From positions 1 to 44,438 of the IMG/VR virus record IMGVR_UViG_3300025282_000073: 44,438 bases of DNA. The stretch is one strand, 5' to 3'. Position 1 is the stretch's first letter; each line of letters starts with the position of its first letter. The notes beneath the pieces were generated by a model, which did no database searches, had not been told where the DNA came from, and saw nothing but the letters and a program-made list of their open reading frames with translations. Origin of the DNA: a virus. Shown here piece by piece: positions 16,696 through 24,129 of the stretch. A program made the translations under genes and the position numbers.

Positions 16696-16996
16696 TAGAG
16701 AAACCCTTCTTCAAATAGCAAACGGCGATGTTGAGGGGCTACTTAAAGCAGAACAATCTTATGGAGACTCCTGGAAGAAAAGAGGAGGAGTGGGTGCTTT
16801 TATGATGTTGGCCAGGAAATGGGACCGAATTGAAAACCAAGTAAAAAAACACGGCTGGAACGTGTTTCTGGCAATGGAAAGAGACAGAAGACCGGAAGGA
16901 ATTGCAGACGATATAAAAGACCTGCGTTGCTATTTACTTTTGATTGAAGACTTTATTAACACAACAGGAGCGTCAAATGAAACCAACTACGATTAA
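16682..16996 (+). CDS. Small helical protein, MazG/Nmad1-like pattern
   Basis: 104 aa from the ATG at 16682, within the nuclease 3' end. Residues about 26-100 read YGDSWKKRGGVGAFMMLARK, then WDRIENQ, then GIADDIKDLRCYLLLIEDF. The YGDSW + RKxDR + acidic helix + DLRxYLLL order resembles the DUF1599/Nmad1 and all-alpha NTP-pyrophosphatase-like proteins of phages (from memory, weak). If correct it would act on nucleotides. It overlaps the next gene by 20 bp. Confidence 0.5.
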   Translation: MKGLSRETLLQIANGDVEGLLKAEQSYGDSWKKRGGVGAFMMLARKWDRIENQVKKHGWNVFLAMERDRRPEGIADDIKDLRCYLLLIEDFINTTGASNETNYD

Positions 16997-17141
16997 AGAA
17001 ATAGTTAAAGGCTTAGAAAAAACAATCAAAGAAAACAAAAAAAACATTGATCGGATAGAAGTTTTAACAACATATTCAGAACCAAACAGGGAGTTAAGTC
17101 GTATCGAGGTTTTATGCACATTTAATACAACAGGAGAATAA
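16977..17141 (+). CDS. Small Lys-rich protein, 54 aa
   Basis: 54 aa from the ATG at 16977, chosen for the AGGAG 6 nt upstream. It has a Lys/Glu helix (IKEIVKGLEKTIKENKKNID) and a short beta segment. It overlaps the previous gene in another frame; the next gene starts 1 bp later. Not recognised. Confidence 0.55.
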   Translation: MKPTTIKEIVKGLEKTIKENKKNIDRIEVLTTYSEPNRELSRIEVLCTFNTTGE

Positions 17142-17142
17142 C

Positions 17143-17454
17143 ATGATTCGTAAACTTTATATCATTGCAAAACGCTGGTGGAGAACCACGCTTTATTTGA
17201 AAAAATGGAAGCCCCAAGTACCCTTAGAGCCCCTTAATTTAGATAAATGGAAACCTAACGAAAAACAAGTGCTTCCTGAAGAAATCACAAAAGGTATTTC
17301 TTTAAAGAAAGTTCCATCAAGTAAACGTGTTGTCAAAAAAGGCCCAGCAAAGAAAAAGAAGGCTAGTGATACACCTCTTGTTTCTAAAGAAGAAATAACA
17401 ATACTTGCGGACTATACTAGCCCACGTCTTTCCCGAAAAAAAGGAAAGAAATGA
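17143..17454 (+). CDS. Basic protein, 103 aa, possible DNA-binding
   Basis: 103 aa with a good AGGAG site. Strongly basic: an aromatic/basic N-terminus (RKLYIIAKRWWRTTLYLKKW) and a Lys-rich segment KKGPAKKKKA near residue 70. No fold recognised. It ends in ATGA overlap with the polymerase gene, so translation is coupled. A polymerase accessory or nucleic-acid-binding role is a guess from charge and position. Confidence 0.6.
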   Translation: MIRKLYIIAKRWWRTTLYLKKWKPQVPLEPLNLDKWKPNEKQVLPEEITKGISLKKVPSSKRVVKKGPAKKKKASDTPLVSKEEITILADYTSPRLSRKKGKK

Positions 17455-19352
17455 GAGATCCAGTACAAATACCTTTAATTGAAACAGAGTCCTCTTGGGC
17501 TCCTCCGTCTTTGTTGCCAGACCTAACACACGCAACAGAAATAGCTGTCGACTTGGAAACAAGGGACCCTAACTTACTACAGCTCGGTCCTGGTTGGGCA
17601 ACCAACGATGGCGAAGTTGTGGGTGTGTCGATTGCGACGAACGACTGGTCTGGCTACTTGCCTTTTAAGCACGAAGGCGGAGGAAACCTCGATAAAGATT
17701 TTGTTTTGGCTTGGGTTAAGCGGCAAATGAGTAGCCCGGCGGATAAGATCTTTCATAATTCTCTCTATGACGTGGGGTGGCTTAAACGCGAGGGTATTGA
17801 AATTCAAGGTAAGATCCAGGACACCATGATTGCCGCGCCTTTAATCAATGAAAATCGACATCGATACTCCCTGGATTCTTTAGGTTTTGAGTATTGTGGC
17901 GACAGAAAAGACGAAACATTATTAAAACAGGCGGCTAGAGACTGGGGAATTAATCCCAAAGCCGAGATGTGGAAGTTGCCGTCAAAATATGTGGGCCCTT
18001 ATGCTGAACAAGACGCGGTGCTAACGCTTAAACTGTGGAATAAAATGAAACCGGTGCTTGAAAAACAGAATTTAACGAAGATTTATGCCTTGGAAAGCGG
18101 TATTTTGCCGTTGTTGATCGAGATGCGTTGGCGCGGTATAAAAATAGACCAGGATAAAGCACAAAAGACCATGGAGCAGTTAAAAGTAAAAGAAGAACAA
18201 ACCGTTAAACAAATAAAGAAAGACTACGGCTATGAAATTGATCTTTGGGCGGCGGCCTCTATTGCTAAAGTGTTTGAAAAAAACTCTTTAACTTATCCTA
18301 GAACCGAGAGAACCAATGCGCCTAGTTTCACAGCAGAGTGGTTAGAAGGACATTCTCATCCTTTACCGCAAGCGATTGTTAAAGCCAGAAGACTCAATAA
18401 ACTGCGAACCACATTTATTGAGAAAATGGTCTTTGGTCATATGCGAAACGGCAAGATTCACGGTCAAATTAACCCATTGCGTTCTGATGGTGGGGGGACG
18501 GTTAGTGGTCGGTTCAGTTACAGCAGTCCAAACCTGCAACAAGTCCCGGCACGGGACCCAGAATTGGGTCGATTGGTCCGAGATTTATTTATCCCGGACG
18601 GCCAAGAGTATTGGGGCGCGTTTGATTACTCGCAACAAGAACCACGGATCACGGTGCATTATGCCGCATTGACTAAACAACTCGGTGCAGAAGAAGCGGT
18701 TGAAGCCTACCAGGGCCAAGATGCAGACTTTCATCAGATTGTTGCAGACATGGCCGGAATTGATCGTAAAAAGGCAAAAACAATCAATCTAGGGTTGTCT
18801 TACGGCATGGGAAAACAGAAATTGACCCAAGCCTTAGACATTCCCGGACCAGAAGCCGAGGCCTTGTTTGCCCAGTACCATAGAAAAGTCCCTTTTATTA
18901 GAGGCTTATCCAATTCTTGTATGCGTAGGGCCTCTAATAAAGGCTTTATCACTACTTTGTTGGGACGCAAATGTCGATTTAATATGTACGAGGCTCGAAA
19001 CGAGAACAGTATTCCACTTTCTTACGAACAAGCTGTAGAAAAATGGGGTAAAGAAGATTTGGTCAGGGCCTATACCTATAAAGCCTTGAATCGTTTGATC
19101 CAGGGTTCTGCTGCTGACATGACCAAACAAGCGATGTTGAACCTTTGGAAAGAAGGCTATGTGCCGTATGTTCAAGTTCACGATGAATTGGATATTGGTG
19201 TTTCAACAAGAAAAGAAATAGAGCACATTAAGGAAATCATGGAGAATTGTGTTACTTTAAAAGTGCCTAATGTTGTGGATGCAGAGATCGGTACTACCTG
19301 GGGGAAAGCAACAAAAGATTATAAAGAGGTTTTAAATGAAGGGGATCAGTGA
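17451..19352 (+). CDS. polA: Family A DNA polymerase with 3'-5' exonuclease
   Basis: 633 aa. Exo I is VDLET (D34, E36), Exo II FHNSLYD (N103, D107), Exo III YAEQD (Y184, D188): an intact proofreading domain. Polymerase motif A is FDYSQQEPR (D392), motif B KKAKTINLGLSYG with Leu447 at the position of E. coli Phe762, motif C VQVHDEL (H577, D578, E579). There is no 5'-3' exonuclease domain, as in other phage Pol A enzymes. The Leu form is common in marine viral Pol A. It is coupled to the basic protein before it and overlaps the HTH gene by 17 bp. It is the replicative polymerase of this phage. Confidence 0.97.
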   Translation: MRDPVQIPLIETESSWAPPSLLPDLTHATEIAVDLETRDPNLLQLGPGWATNDGEVVGVSIATNDWSGYLPFKHEGGGNLDKDFVLAWVKRQMSSPADKIFHNSLYDVGWLKREGIEIQGKIQDTMIAAPLINENRHRYSLDSLGFEYCGDRKDETLLKQAARDWGINPKAEMWKLPSKYVGPYAEQDAVLTLKLWNKMKPVLEKQNLTKIYALESGILPLLIEMRWRGIKIDQDKAQKTMEQLKVKEEQTVKQIKKDYGYEIDLWAAASIAKVFEKNSLTYPRTERTNAPSFTAEWLEGHSHPLPQAIVKARRLNKLRTTFIEKMVFGHMRNGKIHGQINPLRSDGGGTVSGRFSYSSPNLQQVPARDPELGRLVRDLFIPDGQEYWGAFDYSQQEPRITVHYAALTKQLGAEEAVEAYQGQDADFHQIVADMAGIDRKKAKTINLGLSYGMGKQKLTQALDIPGPEAEALFAQYHRKVPFIRGLSNSCMRRASNKGFITTLLGRKCRFNMYEARNENSIPLSYEQAVEKWGKEDLVRAYTYKALNRLIQGSAADMTKQAMLNLWKEGYVPYVQVHDELDIGVSTRKEIEHIKEIMENCVTLKVPNVVDAEIGTTWGKATKDYKEVLNEGDQ

Positions 19353-19674
19353 ATCAAAGGCCGCGTTTTATAAGAATAGAAATTTAAGTATTTATGAAGA
19401 ATACTTAAATGAAGACACCACCATGGAATCAATAGCCACTCGATACGCTTTGACCAAACAAAGGGTTTGGCAGATCATCAGGCGTTGCCAGGTGGGTGAA
19501 GGCAACTATTACGAAGGGTACCAAGCCTTTAAAGACAAAAAAGACTCCTTTATCGCCTCCGGACTCACGGAAGAAGAAATACACGAAGAAATGAGGGATT
19601 GGCTTTCTGAAGAACACGGAGTAAAAACGATTAAAAGAAAGCATGAAAGAATACGGTCTTTGGCAAAACCTTAA
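19336..19674 (+). CDS. Helix-turn-helix protein, sigma region 4-like
   Basis: 112 aa starting inside the polymerase 3' end after GAGG. Residues 29-51 (TMESIATRYALTKQRVWQII) are a typical HTH of the sigma-70 region 4/Mor type. The C-terminal half is charged and ends in a Lys/Arg-rich helix. It is a candidate transcription regulator, the only clear HTH protein in the window. It could recognise the repeated promoter cassettes or the TATTGGC sites, but that is speculation. It overlaps the next gene by 32 bp. Confidence 0.7.
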   Translation: MKGISESKAAFYKNRNLSIYEEYLNEDTTMESIATRYALTKQRVWQIIRRCQVGEGNYYEGYQAFKDKKDSFIASGLTEEEIHEEMRDWLSEEHGVKTIKRKHERIRSLAKP

Positions 19675-20029
19675 ACGAAACTTAAAAAAACCTCTTTGGC
19701 AACGCATTGAAACCGGAGGCACGGGCCGAGGGATCGCTGATGTTTTTGGTGTGCTTGAGGGTCATTGTTGCTGGGTTGAGTTAAAGATCGCCAGGGGCAA
19801 CAAAGTGGCTTTGAGCCCGGAACAAGTCGGTTGGTTGATTAAATTTTCTCGTGCCGGAGTCAGAACCTTTATCCTGGTGGGTACCGATAAGAAAACCATG
19901 TATTTATTCCTAGGGGAAGAGGCCAGAGAAGTCTTGGACTTGGGCCTTAAACACGAACCACGGCTCAAGTTAAAACTGCCTTATGACTGGGAGCTCTTGC
20001 AACAAACACTGTTCTTTGATGGGTATTAA
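19643..20029 (+). CDS. VRR-NUC (PD-D/EXK) nuclease, resolvase-like
   Basis: 128 aa. GGTGRGIADVFGVLEG (D33) followed by CWVELK (E46, K48) and LSPEQVGWL (Q61) is the VRR-NUC signature G-x-x-D...E-x-K...Q. Stand-alone VRR-NUC proteins of this length in phages are structure-specific nucleases, some cutting Holliday junctions. It is the last gene before a promoter cassette and completes the replication/recombination set. Its start lies within the HTH gene; the ribosome site is weak. Confidence 0.85.
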   Translation: MKEYGLWQNLKRNLKKPLWQRIETGGTGRGIADVFGVLEGHCCWVELKIARGNKVALSPEQVGWLIKFSRAGVRTFILVGTDKKTMYLFLGEEAREVLDLGLKHEPRLKLKLPYDWELLQQTLFFDGY

Positions 20030-20034
20030 AGTCC

Positions 20035-20061
20035 TTTACTTTGGGGGTTATTTCCTATATT
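20035..20061 (+). promoter_or_regulatory. Putative promoter cassette 1
   Basis: TTTACT (20035-20040), 15 bp, TATATT (20056-20061), then the leader TAACTTAGAA (20071-20080) shared with the other cassettes. The spacer is shorter than ideal, so the assignment relies partly on the conserved leader. Confidence 0.5.
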
Positions 20062-20097
20062 GTTATTACATAACTTAGAAATAAAATGGAGAAAGAT

Positions 20098-20331
20098 ATG
20101 TTGCCAGGAGTGTTTTGCGAATATATTGCCCGGGAGATACAGAAGACCTTGAAAGACTGTATTGTTGAACCCACATTGGTCCAAGAACCCATCATTAAAA
20201 AAGTAGGCTATGTCAGTGCAGAAGAATCAAACTATGCTGTGGGCCCTTTAACAAAAACAATAAAAGTTATCGATGTTTACGGTACACGGTACAAGGTTAG
20301 TATCGAAGACATGGAGAGGAATTATGAGTGA
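20098..20331 (+). CDS. Unknown small protein, 77 aa
   Basis: 77 aa from the ATG at 20098, preferred over an in-frame ATG at 20086. The GGAG inside that upstream ATG codon region is correctly spaced, and the arrangement matches the other cassettes. It has an N-terminal helix, then TKTIKVIDVYGTRYKVSIED, a short beta-hairpin pattern. The last bases overlap the next start. Not recognised. Confidence 0.6.
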   Translation: MLPGVFCEYIAREIQKTLKDCIVEPTLVQEPIIKKVGYVSAEESNYAVGPLTKTIKVIDVYGTRYKVSIEDMERNYE

Positions 20332-20557
20332 ACCAAAACCTATATTCCAAAACCCTGAGTTGCAGAACATTCTATCTCAGTTGAATAATCTGAGCAGGGC
20401 GGAATTAACCCTTCTTCAGTTCATCATTCAAGGTTTTATCGAAGAACGACCAAAATTCACACCGGAAGAAGTAACCGAGATCAACCAGAAGAATCAAAAA
20501 GCTGTTGATGAATTGTTCACTACAACGATTGAAAGAATCACGGGGGTGTCTGAATGA
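20324..20557 (+). CDS. Unknown small helical protein, 77 aa
   Basis: 77 aa from the ATG at 20324 with AGAGGA upstream, overlapping the previous gene by 8 bp. Almost entirely helical by composition: NILSQLNNLSRAELTLLQFI followed by an acidic helix with Gln/Asn/Lys repeats. Not recognised. ATGA coupling to the following gene. Confidence 0.6.
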   Translation: MSEPKPIFQNPELQNILSQLNNLSRAELTLLQFIIQGFIEERPKFTPEEVTEINQKNQKAVDELFTTTIERITGVSE

Positions 20558-21039
20558 ACATATTTTACTTTGATGAAAGTCCGATTCAATCGGCCCAGGC
20601 ACAGCCTGATAAGCTGTTGGTCAAGATGCCGCTTGAAACAGCCCAGATGTTAAGCACCGCACACAGAGAATTAGACGGTGATGAGTATGCAGATGCCAAC
20701 GGACTTTACAAACGCGCTTACTGGAACCATCCCTGCACGATATGGGCCAGAGCCGGTGTTATTAACTATGCGTGGTTGTATAAACATTTCTTGGCTCTTG
20801 GTAAAGAGTACGCTTATAGATATGGAAGAGAACACGCAAGCATTACAAAACTTAGAGAGGCATTACAGCCTCATCCAGAAAATATAGCTCCTAATCCTGT
20901 TATGACACCCATAGCACAGGCCATGCCTGACGAATACAAGGACAAAGATCCAGTCAAAGCGTACAGAAACTACTGTATCAACGAAAAAACCTATGCGAAA
21001 TGGGAAAAAGGCAGAAAAAAACCGGAGTGGTGGACATGA
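20554..21039 (+). CDS. Conserved phage protein, DKxxVKMxxETAQML family
   Basis: 161 aa. Conserved blocks: MNIFYFDESP, DKLLVKMPLETAQMLSTAH, YKRAYWNHPCTIWAR, GKEYAYRYGREHAS and a C-terminal PEWW. I recall this protein in many T4-like, T7-like and marine phages without an assigned function. The dense invariant His/Lys/Glu/Tyr residues suggest an enzyme. It was considered and rejected as a T4 endonuclease V relative. It is coupled through ATGA overlaps to genes on both sides. Confidence 0.75.
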   Translation: MNIFYFDESPIQSAQAQPDKLLVKMPLETAQMLSTAHRELDGDEYADANGLYKRAYWNHPCTIWARAGVINYAWLYKHFLALGKEYAYRYGREHASITKLREALQPHPENIAPNPVMTPIAQAMPDEYKDKDPVKAYRNYCINEKTYAKWEKGRKKPEWWT

Positions 21040-21146
21040 CTAAATTACTAGACATCATCTTAAATCTTTACGACTGGATCAACCAGACAATAATCAAAAT
21101 CAAGAAAGACCCTGTACAAAGGGTTAAAGGAGGAAACAATGAGTGA
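21036..21146 (+). CDS. Very small protein, 36 aa
   Basis: 36 aa, ATGA-coupled to the preceding gene, with GGAGTGG upstream. It has an amphipathic N-terminal helix (MTKLLDIILNLYDWINQTII) and a basic tail. Its end encodes the strong AAAGGAGG ribosome site of the next gene. It may be a membrane-peripheral peptide or simply a translational relay. Moderate support from coupling only. Confidence 0.45.
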   Translation: MTKLLDIILNLYDWINQTIIKIKKDPVQRVKGGNNE

Positions 21147-21408
21147 AATAATTTTAGACGGAGAACCTATAGAAATGCACGATTTGGTCAATCAGTTAAA
21201 CAATGAACAGATTGTAGGGCTACTCAGAACTATATTCCACAATAGACCAACTGAAGTGTTTGTGGGGATGTACCCTAAAGGCATCATGCGAAGTGCGGCC
21301 CTGGACCAAGAAATCCCTGTTTGTTTGAACGGGACCCTAATTCAAATTAACACCGAGTTTTCGTTCACAGAAGGTGTGATTGGATGGATGGAGGGGAAGG
21401 ATGAGTAA
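21139..21408 (+). CDS. Unknown small protein, 89 aa
   Basis: 89 aa with a strong AAAGGAGG site. Acidic; helix MHDLVNQLNNEQIVGLLRTI, then a beta-rich part with VFVGMYPKGIMRSAAL. Not recognised. It overlaps the next gene by 8 bp. One of about a dozen short genes of takeover type between the polymerase and the clamp. Confidence 0.6.
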   Translation: MSEIILDGEPIEMHDLVNQLNNEQIVGLLRTIFHNRPTEVFVGMYPKGIMRSAALDQEIPVCLNGTLIQINTEFSFTEGVIGWMEGKDE

Positions 21409-21592
21409 AACTGAAATTAGATACAGGTTAGTGGAAGAAGAAGGGCCCTATCTTGAAAACAAAGAAGAAACCAGAGGCTTCACTTTAATTCATGGGCACA
21501 ACCCGAAACTACCCTTTAAAGAGGTGTTGAAAGAGTTTTATAACTCCGTTTTCAAACCAACAATTATTTATAATATGGAAAGGGGGAAGTAA
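21401..21592 (+). CDS. Unknown small protein, 63 aa
   Basis: 63 aa from the ATG at 21401, with GGAGGGGAAGG upstream deciding the start. Contains RYRLVEEEGPYLENKEETRG and a conserved-looking FTLIHGHNPKLPF. Not recognised. It shares its last base with the next start (TAATG). Confidence 0.55.
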   Translation: MSKTEIRYRLVEEEGPYLENKEETRGFTLIHGHNPKLPFKEVLKEFYNSVFKPTIIYNMERGK

Positions 21593-21903
21593 TGAGCATA
21601 GAAGTTGAAATACATTATTATGAAGTCGTAGAAGCCATTGAATTGTATATAAAAGAAAACTACAACATGGATTTAGACTTGGATATTTACTCCGAGAATT
21701 GTGTGTTAGCGGAAGGTATCGTGGAGGTGGAATATCGTGAACTGGAACCTGTTTACAAAAAACACAAGAACGGGAAGGTGGTCAAAAATCAATACGGGCA
21801 TCCTGTTGTTGATCGTGAAAATTCTGAGTATGTAAAAAGACACCTTTCTTTTGATGAAAGAGCCTCGTTTGTTTTTAACATTAATAATAAAAGCGGGTAT
21901 TGA
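21592..21903 (+). CDS. Unknown acidic protein, 103 aa
   Basis: 103 aa, AAGGGGG site. Rich in Glu and Tyr: a helix ending YIKENYNMDLDLDIYSENC, then EVEYRELEPVYKKHKNGKVV. The acidic, Tyr-rich surface recalls DNA-mimic or inhibitor proteins but no family is recognised. It is followed within 2 bp by the next gene. Confidence 0.6.
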   Translation: MSIEVEIHYYEVVEAIELYIKENYNMDLDLDIYSENCVLAEGIVEVEYRELEPVYKKHKNGKVVKNQYGHPVVDRENSEYVKRHLSFDERASFVFNINNKSGY

Positions 21904-21904
21904 T

Positions 21905-22093
21905 ATGAGTAATAATTACGTTGATTATGTTATGGAACTGATCTACCAGGACCTAGACTCAGCAGACGAGAAGGGTTTATTGGACGAGAAGATAGACCAG
22001 ATTTCAAAAGAACACGGTCTTGATGCAGATGATGACCGAGATGATATTAAAGTAAAGATTGCAGAGGAAGTTTATGAGGAGAGTTTTCAGTGA
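21905..22093 (+). CDS. Unknown acidic protein, 62 aa
   Basis: 62 aa from the ATG at 21905; longer in-frame starts would run deep into the previous gene. Extremely acidic and helical (LIYQDLDSADEKGLLDEKID). Its end supplies GAGGAG for the next small gene. Not recognised; could be an antirestriction-type or inhibitor peptide, but only its charge suggests this. Confidence 0.5.
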   Translation: MSNNYVDYVMELIYQDLDSADEKGLLDEKIDQISKEHGLDADDDRDDIKVKIAEEVYEESFQ

Positions 22094-22218
22094 GCATGAA
22101 GAAATATTGGGAAAGAAGGGCAGCAGCCTTTGAACGTCAAAACAAAAAGAACAAACAAATAATCAAACGTATGCAGAAAAGTATTGCAGAGTTTAAGGGG
22201 ATAGTATGGGACAACTAA
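22090..22218 (+). CDS. Very small basic protein, 42 aa (GTG start)
   Basis: 42 aa from GTG at 22090, 8 nt after GAGGAG; an ATG two codons later (22096) is possible. Strongly basic: KKYWERRAAAFERQNKKNKQ and further Lys/Arg. It overlaps genes on both sides. The charge suggests nucleic-acid binding; not recognised. Confidence 0.45.
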   Translation: MSMKKYWERRAAAFERQNKKNKQIIKRMQKSIAEFKGIVWDN

Positions 22219-22418
22219 AGAACGAGATGGTTGACGCTGAACAGGCCCTTTACGACATTAACCCAGAAACCATAACAACACAAAACCGAGACCTTTTCTA
22301 TGAAGAAGTTATGGTGCGCCTGGGCAAAGCCAAACACCCTCAAACCTATAACATAGCGATTGGTTGGGCTGTCGATAAGTATTTAAGAGAAGAAGGTATT
22401 TCCTTTGGTCTATTATAA
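22206..22418 (+). CDS. Unknown small protein, 70 aa
   Basis: 70 aa with AAGGGG upstream. Helical; DRDDIK-type charge is absent and it ends with NIAIGWAVDKYLREEGISF. It overlaps the preceding gene by 13 bp. A weak 6-bp hairpin (GTCTAT/ATAGAC, 22408-22430) spans its stop. Not recognised. Confidence 0.55.
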   Translation: MGQLKNEMVDAEQALYDINPETITTQNRDLFYEEVMVRLGKAKHPQTYNIAIGWAVDKYLREEGISFGLL

Positions 22419-22435
22419 ATCGTGATAGACTAAAG

Positions 22436-22510
22436 ATGATTAAACTTATATGGATGGTTGTCAGTCGCGGGCTAGGTTTTATCCTGTGTTTAATGGCAAT
22501 CCTTTTTTAG
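22436..22510 (+). CDS. Possible 24-aa hydrophobic peptide
   Basis: An ATG-to-TAG frame encodes a mostly hydrophobic peptide, MIKLIWMVVSRG followed by LGFILCLMAILF, one potential membrane helix. It fills the gap between two coupled genes, but has no clear Shine-Dalgarno. Low support. Confidence 0.3.
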   Translation: MIKLIWMVVSRGLGFILCLMAILF

Positions 22511-22514
22511 CCTT

Positions 22515-22727
22515 ATGACTAAATTAAGAATAAAAGCAGTCTTTCAAGATGATCTTGTGGAAGAACTACAAAAAGTAATTGAAGAACTTGACGTGATTCA
22601 AGGCCGCTATGAAAAACTAGAGATTTTATTTTGGCAAATGTCACAAAGACTTAAAGCCTATAACACGGAAGAAGTGGACAAGTTTTTAGAGGCTCAATAC
22701 AGGAATAATGGAGAAACACTACACTAA
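22515..22727 (+). CDS. Small coiled-coil protein, 70 aa
   Basis: 70 aa, weak ribosome site. A heptad pattern (DLVEELQKVIEELDVIQGRY) continues into EKLEILFWQMSQRLKAYN, suggesting a dimeric coiled coil. TAATG-coupled to the next gene. Not recognised. Confidence 0.5.
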   Translation: MTKLRIKAVFQDDLVEELQKVIEELDVIQGRYEKLEILFWQMSQRLKAYNTEEVDKFLEAQYRNNGETLH

Positions 22728-23095
22728 TGGAAACCTTTGTTTATGATGCAAAACAAAGCTATGCGGCTAATTATACTCGTTGGCGACTAATGAACAATGA
22801 TGAACGACAGGAAGAAGGTTTGATGAATTACTCAAATAAGGAAGCTAAAGAAGTTTTTGATAAACAATACAAAGACAGGGTTTGGAGAAAAAAAGAAGAT
22901 TGGATCAAGGACCACGAGCCAGAAACAGAGGACTTTGAAAAGATTGAATCTGTTTTAGCGGTTTATACTTCTTTTATCTTGGACCTTAAACCTATTATTC
23001 CAAAACACATCTTGGACCAAATGATTAATGTAGAAGTCGCTCTAAGACTACACGCAAAAGAACTTGAGGAAAATAATGGCCCGTTGTCCTCTTGA
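22727..23095 (+). CDS. Unknown helical protein, 122 aa
   Basis: 122 aa, coupled to the previous stop. Charged helices with several Trp and Tyr residues: YAANYTRWRLMNNDERQEEG, KDRVWRKKEDWIKDHEPETE. Its last helix ends in HAKELEENNG. No family recognised. It overlaps the next gene by 20 bp. Confidence 0.55.
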   Translation: METFVYDAKQSYAANYTRWRLMNNDERQEEGLMNYSNKEAKEVFDKQYKDRVWRKKEDWIKDHEPETEDFEKIESVLAVYTSFILDLKPIIPKHILDQMINVEVALRLHAKELEENNGPLSS

Positions 23096-23249
23096 AGTCT
23101 TAAAAAAAGCAGAACAGTTTGAAGAAACAACGCCCCCCGCTATTGATAACGACCTGTTGTCATATAACTTATGGCTAAAAAGACACTTTCCTAGACCGTG
23201 GAAAGGGAGGAGTGTCAACTTTAGGTACAAGAAAAAATTGTCTTTTTAG
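23076..23249 (+). CDS. Unknown small protein, 57 aa
   Basis: 57 aa from the ATG at 23076, after GAGG at proper distance. Contains ARCPLEVLKKAEQFEETTPP and a basic end (FPRPWKGRSVNFRYKKKL). The sequence over its stop forms the -35 of promoter cassette 4. Not recognised. Confidence 0.5.
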   Translation: MARCPLEVLKKAEQFEETTPPAIDNDLLSYNLWLKRHFPRPWKGRSVNFRYKKKLSF

Positions 23250-23266
23250 TGGCTTTAAGCTAATCT
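23238..23266 (+). promoter_or_regulatory. Putative promoter cassette 4
   Basis: TTGTCT (23238-23243), 17 bp, TAATCT (23261-23266), then AACTCATTTA and TTTAGAAAGGAG. The downstream blocks match those at 24424 and 25307. Confidence 0.6.
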
Positions 23267-23304
23267 AGCAACTCATTTACTTTATTTAGAAAGGAGAAAG
23301 GAAA

Positions 23305-23694
23305 ATGTATAAGAAAAAAGAAATCAAACAACACTTTGAGGATTTCCTAGAAGAACAAGGGCCTGAGTGGGTACAAGAACACATTGACGAGATCCACCAC
23401 TATGCCTTTAATGAGAATTATTACATCATTGGTTATTATCGAGCAGAACAATGGCTGGGTAGTGCGTCCAATGTTTTTGATGTGCTTACAACAATCCAAG
23501 AATATGAGGATATGCACTTTGGGGAGCGTACAATAGACCTTGGCGACTCTGAGAAAGTGGTCAATATGTATGCCTACATTGTAGGGGAAGAAGTGGTTAA
23601 TGAATGGTTAGAGGACCGTAGAGAAATAGAAGTATTAACCAACCCAACACCAGTAGAGATAGAACAAGCGGTGGAGGTGGGTAATGAGCATTAA
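23305..23694 (+). CDS. Unknown acidic protein, 129 aa
   Basis: 129 aa, first gene of cassette 4, strong AAAGGAG. Highly acidic and Tyr/Trp-rich: FEDFLEEQGPEWVQEHIDEI, YYIIGYYRAEQWLG, and a C-terminal EVVNEWLEDRREIEV. Charge and promoter strength suggest a DNA-mimic or inhibitor of a host protein, but no family is recognised. It overlaps the next gene by 11 bp. Confidence 0.6.
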   Translation: MYKKKEIKQHFEDFLEEQGPEWVQEHIDEIHHYAFNENYYIIGYYRAEQWLGSASNVFDVLTTIQEYEDMHFGERTIDLGDSEKVVNMYAYIVGEEVVNEWLEDRREIEVLTNPTPVEIEQAVEVGNEH

Positions 23695-23917
23695 ATACTT
23701 TTGTGATGACTGTGATAAAGAACTAAAGTTTGATGGTTTTGCTGAAGAATCAGAAAGCGCGGGTTGGGGATATGCTACTCATTTTCACGACATTGGAATT
23801 GTCCATGAGGACAGAGAAAATGAAGACATGAACGCTAGATACCAACATACCTGTAGAGAGTGTGATTTAAAGAATGAGGGTAAAGACTCTTGGTATTTTG
23901 AGGAGGTGTCCAAATGA
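23684..23917 (+). CDS. Small zinc-finger-like protein, 77 aa
   Basis: 77 aa, GGAGG site. Two Cys pairs, CDDCD near residue 7 and CRECD near residue 58, with HFHD between, could form one zinc site. Acidic otherwise. Not assigned to a family. ATGA-coupled to the next gene. Confidence 0.6.
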   Translation: MSIKYFCDDCDKELKFDGFAEESESAGWGYATHFHDIGIVHEDRENEDMNARYQHTCRECDLKNEGKDSWYFEEVSK

Positions 23918-24129
23918 GTGATAAAATAGATCAAGGTGATGTTGCTATTATGCTCGGCTCATTCAATGAGTTTGATGAAATAGATTACAGAATTAGAGAC
24001 TGTGCCACAAAAGGGGTGGTGTGTGTTGTTTACTTCTATGAAGACAAACTGAGTGAAATAGACCAAATAACTGCCTACAATCCAGAAGAAGGAATTGAGC
24101 AAGCATTAGCCGAAAGGCGGGGTGCATGA
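23914..24129 (+). CDS. Unknown small acidic protein, 71 aa
   Basis: 71 aa, very strong GAGGAGGT site. Contains GDVAIMLGSFNEFDEIDYRI and GVVCVVYFYEDKLSEID, an alternating alpha/beta pattern. Not recognised. Coupled by overlap to the membrane protein downstream. Confidence 0.55.
   Translation: MSDKIDQGDVAIMLGSFNEFDEIDYRIRDCATKGVVCVVYFYEDKLSEIDQITAYNPEEGIEQALAERRGA

Noticed and set aside
20554-21039. Assignment as T4 endonuclease V/pyrimidine-dimer glycosylase
   Set aside because: Sequence blocks differ from that family's N-terminal catalytic Thr and its helix pattern; left as conserved unknown.
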